64,000 bases of DNA from Paenibacillus glycinis. GTDB lineage: Bacteria > Bacillota > Bacilli > Paenibacillales > Paenibacillaceae. Both the position numbers and the translations under genes were made by a program. Location: positions 44,169-108,168 of the forward strand of contig NZ_JAAAMV010000019.1 of assembly GCF_009909185.1 (NCBI RefSeq), given 5' to 3'. Under the pieces are notes generated by a model. The model was given only the letters and a program-made list of their open reading frames with translations, was not told the origin of the DNA and ran no database searches. This document shows positions 58,205 through 64,000 of the stretch, one piece after another; position 1 is the stretch's first letter; each line of letters begins with the position of its first letter.

Positions 58205-58975
58205 TTAGGCTTTGTGGCCGTTCGTTTTCAGCCAGTCCATGCTCGTTTGAACCGATTCCAGCGGCGGGTTCGCGCAAGTATCCTGCTCGACGACGATCCA
58301 TTCGACGTTCGCTTTGCCCGCGGCCGCGATAATGTCGTTCAGGGCCAGATCACCGCGGCCGAGCTCGACCGTATCGATTTGCGCGCCGGCTTCGCCTTTG
58401 CGGAAGTCCTTCAGATGAAGCAGCGGCAGACGACCCGCGTATTTCGCGATATACGCGAGCGGATCCTGGTTGGAGTACTGCACCCAGCCGATATCCATCT
58501 CGACTTTCAGCAGATCGGCCGGCACTTTGGTGTACATCGCGTCGAATACGAATTCTCCGTCGATTTTGAGCGCGAATTCGAAGTCGTGGTTATGGTAAGC
58601 GAATTGCAAGCCTTCCTGCTTCAAACGCTCGCCGAGGCCGTTGAATTGGTCGATCAGCGCGCGCCAGAACGATTCGCCCTCGGAAACTTTGTCCGGCGGA
58701 ATCCACGGGCAGACGACATACGTCGCGCCGATCGTTTTCAGGTAGGCGATTTCCTCTTCCAGCTTGTTTTCGAGGTTGGCGAGGCCGACGTGGCTGCCGA
58801 ACGCCTCCAGGTTCAATTCCTTCAGCAGGTCGCGCATTTCTTCGGCCGGCACGTCGCCGTAGCCGGCGAATTCGACGCCCTCGTATCCCATGGCCGCTAC
58901 CTTGCGGAGCGTGCCTCTCATATCTTTTGCGGTTTCGTCGCGAAGCGTATACATTTGCAATCCGATTTTCATCAT
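58205..58975 (-). CDS. Sugar phosphate isomerase/epimerase (xylose isomerase-like TIM barrel)
   Basis: A 256-residue TIM-barrel protein of the AP endonuclease/xylose isomerase superfamily, beginning KIGLQMYTLRDE. Metal-binding positions are visible as the Glu of YEGVEFAGYG, His of YHNHDFEF (about 133-140), Glu/Asp of VEMDIGWVQ and the closing Glu in WIVVEQDTC. IolE/IolI-type isomerases belong here. It precedes the Gfo/Idh gene on the same strand, a frequent pairing in inositol and keto-sugar catabolism. AAAGGACG precedes the ATG. Confidence 0.9.
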   Translation of the reverse strand: MMKIGLQMYTLRDETAKDMRGTLRKVAAMGYEGVEFAGYGDVPAEEMRDLLKELNLEAFGSHVGLANLENKLEEEIAYLKTIGATYVVCPWIPPDKVSEGESFWRALIDQFNGLGERLKQEGLQFAYHNHDFEFALKIDGEFVFDAMYTKVPADLLKVEMDIGWVQYSNQDPLAYIAKYAGRLPLLHLKDFRKGEAGAQIDTVELGRGDLALNDIIAAAGKANVEWIVVEQDTCANPPLESVQTSMDWLKTNGHKA

Positions 58976-59128
58976 CTGTTCGTCCTTTCGATCCGCGGAC
59001 CGGGGCAGGAAGCGCCAATCTCGCCGAAGTTAGTTTACCGATCTGACACCCATTATAGTGGATATCGAGCGTTAGCAGGATGTATTATATAACAGTGACA
59101 TGTACAATATTGCTGCAAAGTGAGGTTC

Positions 59129-59935
59129 ATGCCCGTGTTTGCCGATATCATGAGTTGCGGCTATTCCTATCATTCGCAGCCCTTCCAGATGACCAATCCC
59201 GAAGGCTTGCGCGCCTACCTTTTCCGCCTGCAGACCGAAGGCACGTGCGAGGCGCTCGTCGACGGCCGCATGCAGCGCATCGAAGCCGGCGACCTGTTGA
59301 TGTTCAAGCCCGGCGACTCCTACAATCTCGTCGTGTCGACCTCGCAACAGGAGGACCCGTCCCCGGACGGCGCCGGCATCTCGAGCGGCGACTATTTCGT
59401 CATCTGCCGGGGAGAATGGCTGGATGAATGGTGGGGCCGCAAGGAGCGCAGGCGCAAAGTCAAGGTTGTCCCGGACGAGCGGTGGTTGTCGATCTGGCAG
59501 GCGCTCATACTGGAGAAACGCCGATTTGAGGCGGAGGACCCCGAGCTCGCCGACTATCTGCTGCGCGCGCTGTGCCTCGGCCTCGACCGCGCCGCCGACA
59601 CGCAGTCCGTGCTGCAGGGCAAATCGTTCATCGCGACCCGCATGAAAAACTTCATCGACGAGCAAGCCGCGCTTTCGTTCACGGTCGCGGACGTCGCCGC
59701 GCACGTCGGCCTCAGCGTGTCGCGCACCGTTCACCTGTTCAAGGAATGCTATGGCTTGACCATCATACAGTATACCCAAAACGTCCGATTATCCATGGCG
59801 ATCGAACGGATCAAGTACAGCAGCATGACGCTCGACCAGGTCGCCGAAACCTGCGGCTTCGGCAGTTATTCTTACTTCTACCGCGTGTTCCGGCAGAAAT
59901 ACGGCGTGTCGCCCGCGGCGTACCGGGTACAATAA
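59129..59935 (+). CDS. AraC-family regulator
   Basis: A 268-residue AraC-type regulator: cupin N-terminus (PEGLRAYLFRLQTEGTCEALVDG, about 25-47, and IEAGDLLMFKPGDSYNL) and C-terminal double HTH (about 172-265; DVAAHVGLSVSRTVHLFKECYG, QVAETCGFGSYSYFYRVFRQKYG). It diverges from the isomerase-Gfo/Idh pair with about 150 bases between and likely controls them. The ATG at 59129 follows GTGAGG; a GTG three codons upstream is an alternative. Confidence 0.9.
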   Translation: MPVFADIMSCGYSYHSQPFQMTNPEGLRAYLFRLQTEGTCEALVDGRMQRIEAGDLLMFKPGDSYNLVVSTSQQEDPSPDGAGISSGDYFVICRGEWLDEWWGRKERRRKVKVVPDERWLSIWQALILEKRRFEAEDPELADYLLRALCLGLDRAADTQSVLQGKSFIATRMKNFIDEQAALSFTVADVAAHVGLSVSRTVHLFKECYGLTIIQYTQNVRLSMAIERIKYSSMTLDQVAETCGFGSYSYFYRVFRQKYGVSPAAYRVQ

Positions 59936-60134
59936 AGCGGTAAGGCTTCCGCCGGGAAGCCGCGCTGCCGGACCGGCGCCGGAGCGCTCGCAGATCAATG
60001 CCGCCAACGTTGCCATCGGCCGCCTACCCATGCTATCCCACCCCGCGACATATTCATCACAAAAACGGGATATAACTCCCCTCGCGCCTCAATCGATGGA
60101 GTCCCGCAAAAAGCGCCCGCAAACGGCTCGTTTC

Positions 60135-60163
60135 TTTACCTGGATCGTATTTTTCTCTATAAT
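60135..60163 (+). promoter_or_regulatory. Sigma-A promoter of map
   Basis: TTTACC (60135-60140), 17-base spacer, TATAAT (60158-60163), 25 bases before the ATG. The rest of the 59936-60188 gap shows no gene. Confidence 0.75.
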
Positions 60164-60188
60164 TAGCGATTAAAGAGGTGTAGGAAGC

Positions 60189-60935
60189 ATGATCATTCTA
60201 AAAACAAAAGACGAAATCGAGCACATGCGCATAGCGGGCGAAATTTTGGCCGCCTGCCACCGCGAAATCAGAACGATGGTCAAGCCGGGCGTCACGACGC
60301 ACGAGATCGACCAATTCGTCGAGAAATTCCTGAAGCAGCATGGCGCCACGCCGGAGCAGAAGGGCTATAAAGGCTATGCGTTCGCGACCTGCGCGTCCGT
60401 CAACGACGTCATCTGCCACGGGTTTCCGTCGTCCGCGCCCTTGAAGGACGGCGATATCGTCACGATCGACATGGTCGTCAACTTGAACGGCTGGCTGGCG
60501 GATTCCGCCTGGTCGTATCCGGTCGGCAATGTCTCCGAGCAGGCGGCGAAGCTGCTCGCGGTCACCGAGGCTTCGATGTACAAAGGCATCGAGCAGGCCG
60601 TCGTCGGCAACCGCATGGGCGACGTGTCCAATGCGATCCAGACATACGCCGAGGAGAACGGTTTCTCCGTCGTCCGCGATTTCATCGGCCACGGCATCGG
60701 CCAAGACATGCACGAAGAGCCGCAGGTGCCGCATTACGGACCTCCTGGCCGGGGCATTCGCCTGAAGGCCGGCATGGTCATGACGATCGAGCCGATGCTG
60801 AACACGGGCGCCTGGCAGAGCAAGATCGACAGCGACGGCTGGACCGCGCGCACGATCGACGGCGGACTCTCCGCCCAGTACGAGCATACCATCGCGATTA
60901 CGGATGACGGCCCCATTATTCTGACGAAGCAGTAA
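60189..60935 (+). CDS. map: Methionine aminopeptidase, type I
   Basis: A 248-residue MetAP of the pita-bread fold. The five metal ligands are in place: two Asp (VTIDMVVNL and ADSAWS), His (GHGIGQDMHEE), Glu (MTIEPML) and Glu (AQYEHTIA). It removes initiator Met from nascent proteins in the cytosol. It is stand-alone (own promoter and terminator), unlike the ribosomal-protein-operon copy of Bacillus MapA, so it may be the second (YflG-like) copy. AGAGGTGTAGG precedes the ATG. Confidence 0.96.
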   Translation: MIILKTKDEIEHMRIAGEILAACHREIRTMVKPGVTTHEIDQFVEKFLKQHGATPEQKGYKGYAFATCASVNDVICHGFPSSAPLKDGDIVTIDMVVNLNGWLADSAWSYPVGNVSEQAAKLLAVTEASMYKGIEQAVVGNRMGDVSNAIQTYAEENGFSVVRDFIGHGIGQDMHEEPQVPHYGPPGRGIRLKAGMVMTIEPMLNTGAWQSKIDSDGWTARTIDGGLSAQYEHTIAITDDGPIILTKQ

Positions 60936-61042
60936 GCATGCAGACGGTAACGCAACCCGCCGCGGTTGTTCATCGCATGATGCGAGCTCCGTTAGGAATG
61001 ACAATCATCCTGAAAGTTGCGAGGCTCGTCCTCATCCATGAG

Positions 61043-61078
61043 AAAGGCCTTGTCGCAGCAGCTGCGACAAGGCCTTTT
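61043..61078 (+). terminator. Terminator downstream of map
   Basis: AAAGGCCTTGTCGCAGC pairs perfectly with its complement, followed by four T. It lies 107 bases after the map stop. Confidence 0.9.
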
Positions 61079-61179
61079 CCTTTATTAACACGGACTGGCG
61101 GAGGCATGAAGCACGGCTTATGGTTATGCCAAGCGCGCATACATACGGATGCTCAGTATGGCTATCCCCCCGCAGGCTC

Positions 61180-62109
61180 CTATTGCGCAACCTCGAAACA
61201 TTTCTCGATCAAGGCCATCCGAATGTACAAGCCGTTCTGCGCTTGCCTGAAGTACGCTGCCCGAGGGTCGTCGTCCACCTCCGGGTGAATTTCGCCGGCG
61301 CGCGGAAGCGGATGCAGGATCAGCGCGTTGCGCTTCATCGTGTCCGTCAGCTTGCGGTCGATGATGTACTTCCCTTCCGCCTTGCCGTATTCCTCGAGCG
61401 ACGGAAAACGCTCCTTCTGGATGCGCGTTTGGTAGAAGACGTCCGCCGTCCCCGCCAGGCTTCCCAAATCGGCCGATTCCTCGTATGCCGCGCCTTTCTC
61501 GTCCAAATACTGCTTCACGTACGACGGGATACGCACGTTATCCGGCGACACGAACGAAATGCGCACGTCGCGGTAGTTGGCCAGCAGATAGCTGAGCGAA
61601 TGAACCGTACGCCCGTAGGTCAAATCCCCGATCATCGCGATATGCAGGCCGTCGATGCCGCCGAATTCCTTCTGGATCGTGTACAAATCCAGCAGCGCTT
61701 GGGTCGGATGCTCGCCCGAACCGTCGCCCGCGTTGATGACCGGTACGCCCGATACCGCGGCCGCCCGCTTCGCCGCTCCGATCTCCGTATGCCGCATGAC
61801 GATCAGATCGCTGTAGCCGGCAATAATCCGGATCGTATCCTCGAGCGTCTCGCCCTTGATCGTCGACGAGAACTGGCTCGCGTTCTCCGTGCCGATGACT
61901 CTTCCGCCCAGCCGATGCATCGCCGATTCGAAGGAAAAGCGCGTCCGCGTGCTCGCTTCGAAGAACAGCGTGCTCATGATTTTGTTCGGGTAGCGCTGGA
62001 CGCCTCCGTGCACGGCCACCTGCTCCATTTCCTTCGCCGATCCGAACAGCTGCTCCAGCTGCTCCCTGTCGAACTGCTTTGCGCCAAGCACATGATACAG
62101 CATGCTCAT
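61180..62109 (-). CDS. pyrB: Aspartate carbamoyltransferase catalytic chain, Escherichia-type
   Basis: A 309-residue ATCase catalytic chain: carbamoyl-phosphate loop FFEASTRTRFSFE (about 49-61), VMRH, DGSGEHPTQALLDLYTI (about 127-143) and HPLPRAGEI. Motifs such as GDLTYGRTVHSL and FVSPDN are those of the E. coli/archaeal type that pairs with a PyrI regulatory chain, not the B. subtilis type of pyr operons (GDIKHSR). No pyrI or other pyr gene is adjacent. The start is taken as the ATG at 62109, downstream of the promoter at 62155-62184; the longer frame is ruled out because it would start at the transcript's 5' end. Confidence 0.92.
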   Translation of the reverse strand: MSMLYHVLGAKQFDREQLEQLFGSAKEMEQVAVHGGVQRYPNKIMSTLFFEASTRTRFSFESAMHRLGGRVIGTENASQFSSTIKGETLEDTIRIIAGYSDLIVMRHTEIGAAKRAAAVSGVPVINAGDGSGEHPTQALLDLYTIQKEFGGIDGLHIAMIGDLTYGRTVHSLSYLLANYRDVRISFVSPDNVRIPSYVKQYLDEKGAAYEESADLGSLAGTADVFYQTRIQKERFPSLEEYGKAEGKYIIDRKLTDTMKRNALILHPLPRAGEIHPEVDDDPRAAYFRQAQNGLYIRMALIEKCFEVAQ

Positions 62110-62154
62110 TGCCCGTTCATTCCCTTCCAGTCTCAAGTCGATTGCCTCCATCTG

Positions 62155-62184
62155 ATTATAAGGGAGACGTCCGTGCGGAGACAA
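62155..62184 (-). promoter_or_regulatory. Sigma-A promoter of pyrB
   Basis: Minus strand: TTGTCT (62179-62184), 18-base spacer, TATAAT (62155-62160), lying just beyond the ktrB stop. It makes pyrB independent of ktrB. Confidence 0.75.
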
Positions 62185-62192
62185 ACCCCCTC

Positions 62193-63548
62193 TTACCCGA
62201 TGATGAGCTTCTCCTCCGGATATTTGACGGCCGGCTGCTTCTTGCGCGCCTGGAACAGCGAGATGAACAGGAACATGCCGATGCGGCCGAAAAACATCAA
62301 CAGCATGAGCGTGATCTTGCCCGTCGGTTGAAGCGAGCCCGTTATGCCCGTGGACATCCCGCATGTCCCGAAGGCCGAAGTCACCTCGAACAGCACCGCC
62401 GCCAGGTCGTATTTATGCTTCTCCGACATCAACAGCGCGAAGACGCCCGCAAGGACCAGCAGCAGCGACAACAGGAAGAAGACGAAGCTCTTCGTCACGT
62501 CCTCGCGGTTGAACGAACGTCCGAACGCTCTCGGCGCATGCTCGCCCTTGAAGAACATGATGATGGTGATGAAAATAACCGCGACCGTCGTCGTTCGTAC
62601 GCCGCCCCCCACGCTGGATGGGCTGGCCCCGACGAACATGAGCACGGAAACCAGCAGCAGCGTCGCCTGATGCAGCGTCGAGACGTCGATCGTCGTCAGC
62701 CCGGCGCTGCGCGACGTGACCGAGAGAAACAGCGAATTCATGATTTGCCTGCCGGCGGACATCGCGCCGAAGGAATGCCCCGCCTCCGTCAGCCAGATGC
62801 AGGCCGCCCCGCCGAAGAGCAGCACGGCATGCGTCACGAGCGTCAGCTTCGTGAACAAGGAGAAGCGGAACCGCTTCCCTTTCCCGCTGCGAACGAAACG
62901 CCAAAGCTCCGCGAGCACGGGGAACCCGACCGCGCCCGAGACGATGAGCAGCATCGATAACGCTTGAATGTAGTAACTGCGGGAGTACCGGACGAACGAA
63001 TCGCCGAACAGATCGAAGCCCGCGTTCGTAAACGCGGAAACCGAATGAAACAGGCCGTAATAAAACGCGCGGCCGATCGAAGCCGTGAATCCGGACAAAT
63101 AGAAATAGCCGGCGAACAGCAACGTGCCGATCAGCTCGATCGCCAGCGTCAAGATGAGCACGAGCCGCATCAGATCGACAAGTCCCGCCAGATTGTTCCG
63201 GTTCTGGTCGATCATGATCAGCTTGCGCTGAAGCAGGCCGATATGCTGGCCCATGAGCATCCAATAGAAGCTGCCGAGCGTCATGATGCCGATCGCGCCG
63301 AATTGAAAGGCGACGAGCAGTACGGCCACGCCGAAGCCGCTGAACGTGTCCACGGTGCTGACCGTCGTAAGCCCGGTCACGCTGATCGCGCTGACCGACG
63401 TAAACAGCGCGTCCAGCGGCGATATCGAGACGCCCGGCTTCCAACTGACGGGCAGCATGAGGAGCGCGCCGGTGATCATGACGACCAGGAGATAAGCAGC
63501 CGAGACGAGCTGAGCCGGCGAGAGCACGGTTAATAATTTTTTGAGCAT
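62193..63548 (-). CDS. ktrB: Potassium uptake protein, KtrB/TrkH family
   Basis: A 451-residue polytopic membrane protein with four pore-loop repeats of the SKT superfamily: SVSAISVTGLTTVST, SVSAFTNAGFDL, SVTSRSAGLTTID and EVTSAFGTCGMSTGI. Each carries the single selectivity Gly typical of K+/Na+ symporters. It needs a peripheral KtrA-type regulator, which is not in this window. Lys/Gln-rich tail at the C-terminus. No ydaO riboswitch precedes it, unlike many ktr genes. Confidence 0.95.
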   Translation of the reverse strand: MLKKLLTVLSPAQLVSAAYLLVVMITGALLMLPVSWKPGVSISPLDALFTSVSAISVTGLTTVSTVDTFSGFGVAVLLVAFQFGAIGIMTLGSFYWMLMGQHIGLLQRKLIMIDQNRNNLAGLVDLMRLVLILTLAIELIGTLLFAGYFYLSGFTASIGRAFYYGLFHSVSAFTNAGFDLFGDSFVRYSRSYYIQALSMLLIVSGAVGFPVLAELWRFVRSGKGKRFRFSLFTKLTLVTHAVLLFGGAACIWLTEAGHSFGAMSAGRQIMNSLFLSVTSRSAGLTTIDVSTLHQATLLLVSVLMFVGASPSSVGGGVRTTTVAVIFITIIMFFKGEHAPRAFGRSFNREDVTKSFVFFLLSLLLVLAGVFALLMSEKHKYDLAAVLFEVTSAFGTCGMSTGITGSLQPTGKITLMLLMFFGRIGMFLFISLFQARKKQPAVKYPEEKLIIG

Positions 63549-63671
63549 GATGACGGATTCCTTCCTGCTTGTACTTCCTGCATCTTACAATTGTAATCGA
63601 AGTCATGGGGCCGCATACAGCCCCGAATGCAAAAAACTTCGACTACCGTCGATCGCGGTCGTTTCCAGGCG

Positions 63672-63700
63672 AAAAAAAAAGCCCCTGAATAATCAGGGAC
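63672..63700 (-). terminator. Terminator of the tRNA operon
   Basis: On the minus strand TCCCTGA/TCAGGGG hairpin followed by nine T, just after tRNA-Leu. Confidence 0.92.
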
Positions 63701-63716
63701 TTGTTCGTTGTAAGGT

Positions 63717-63801
63717 TGGTGCGGTCGGAGGGATTTGAACCCTCACGCCTTGTGAGCGCCACCCCCTCAAGATGGTGTGTCTGCCGTTCCACCACGACCG
63801 C
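63717..63801 (-). tRNA. tRNA-Leu (GAG)
   Basis: An 85-base class II tRNA with CCA encoded. The acceptor stem is GCGGTCG/CGACCGC, the anticodon loop reads TTGAGGG with anticodon GAG, and a long variable arm (GGCGCTCACAAGGCGT) follows. Discriminator A fits Leu. Last gene of the minus-strand tRNA cluster. Confidence 0.96.
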
Positions 63802-63838
63802 GAAGTGATATGAAATTGTCCATATCGATGAGGTAAAG

Positions 63839-63911
63839 TGAGTCATGTAGGATTCGAACCTACGACACCCTGATTAAAAGTCAGGTGCTCTACCAACTGA
63901 GCTAATGACTC
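63839..63911 (-). tRNA. tRNA-Lys (TTT)
   Basis: A 73-base tRNA without encoded CCA (ACTTT follows). Acceptor GAGTCAT/ATGACTC; D arm AGCTCAGTTGGTAGAGC; anticodon loop CTTTTAA with TTT; T arm GTAGGTTCGAATCCTAC. Confidence 0.97.
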
Positions 63912-63924
63912 AAATATGGGAATT

Positions 63925-63999
63925 TGGTGACCCGTAGGGGACTCGAACCCCTGTTACCTCCGTGAAAGGGAGGTGTCTTAACCACTTGACCAACGGGCC
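63925..63999 (-). tRNA. tRNA-Glu (TTC)
   Basis: A 75-base tRNA with encoded CCA. Acceptor GGCCCGT/ACGGGTC with a G-U pair; anticodon loop CTTTCAC with TTC; T arm AGGGGTTCGAGTCCCCT. It starts one base inside the right end of the window, so the cluster probably continues beyond. Confidence 0.97.
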
Positions 64000-64000
64000 A

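Noticed and set aside
63643..63846. A 67-codon minus-strand frame at the right end
   Set aside because: It reads through tRNA-Leu and the tRNA terminator.

Overview
The window looks like chromosomal DNA of a GC-rich, endospore-forming member of the Paenibacillaceae (Paenibacillus/Cohnella-like). Supporting this are the sporulation checkpoint inhibitor Sda, CwlJ and GerQ, two alpha/beta-type SASPs, a YjcZ-like peptide, a YheC/D ATP-grasp protein, a PAS sporulation-type histidine kinase, a trpS T-box leader, and a yutJ-yuzB-yutI block in Bacillus-like order. Strong AAGGAGG Shine-Dalgarno sequences precede most genes. The species call is inference. I see no insertion sequence, prophage or CRISPR array.

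Layout. 0-4 kb: 3' end of a YumC-type ferredoxin reductase, a small zinc-ribbon protein, the unlisted 47-codon gene sda with a cluster of perfect DnaA boxes upstream, a short YheC/D protein, and a four-gene agr-like quorum-sensing operon. That operon encodes a 7-TM sensor-like protein without kinase, AgrB, a 42-aa autoinducer precursor with Ser in place of Cys, and a LytTR regulator without receiver. 4-13 kb: Fe-S and redox genes (HesB/IscA, YutJ, YuzB, NifU-type scaffold), mqnE of the futalosine menaquinone route, an SDR, a HEPN protein, and ctaA overlapping a UbiD-family decarboxylase. 13-23 kb: envelope genes on the minus strand (thioredoxin-like protein, lipoprotein with copper-amine-oxidase-like domain, MurJ-type flippase, ThuA, DUF456, Cof phosphatase, PBP2, CvpA-like/transglutaminase fusion). 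23-31 kb: MFS and AEC transporters, Toprim protein, SCO-ctaB, cwlJ-gerQ, YfhP-like protein, a SASP.

31-40 kb: trpS with T-box and strong promoter, then about 590 bp of repeat-rich intergenic DNA, a YihY protein, and a perfect Fur box between a lipoprotein/beta-propeller-diheme-cytochrome operon and a divergent metal-type permease with a truncated TIGR03943 partner. 40-49 kb: an MCP with no ligand domain and two Spo0A boxes upstream, esterases, a polysaccharide deacetylase, a LysM-3D wall protein behind a c-di-AMP (ydaO) riboswitch, a sensor kinase, TetR with a palindromic operator, and a LysM-CAP protein. 49-60 kb: sugar-use genes (AraC with GH42; AraC, PhyH dioxygenase, Gfo/Idh, TIM-barrel isomerase, AraC). 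60-64 kb: map, an Escherichia-type pyrB with its own promoter, ktrB, and a tRNA cluster Glu-Lys-Leu read from the right edge.

How the genes fit together. Respiration is represented by MqnE and perhaps UbiD (menaquinone), CtaA/CtaB (haem O/A) and SCO (CuA site). Sporulation entry control (Sda-DnaA, sensor kinase, Spo0A boxes) and germination (CwlJ/GerQ) are both present. The least conventional piece is the kinase-less agr-like operon; the Fur-box lipoprotein/diheme-cytochrome pair is the second most interesting. Searches and structure predictions could not be run here.
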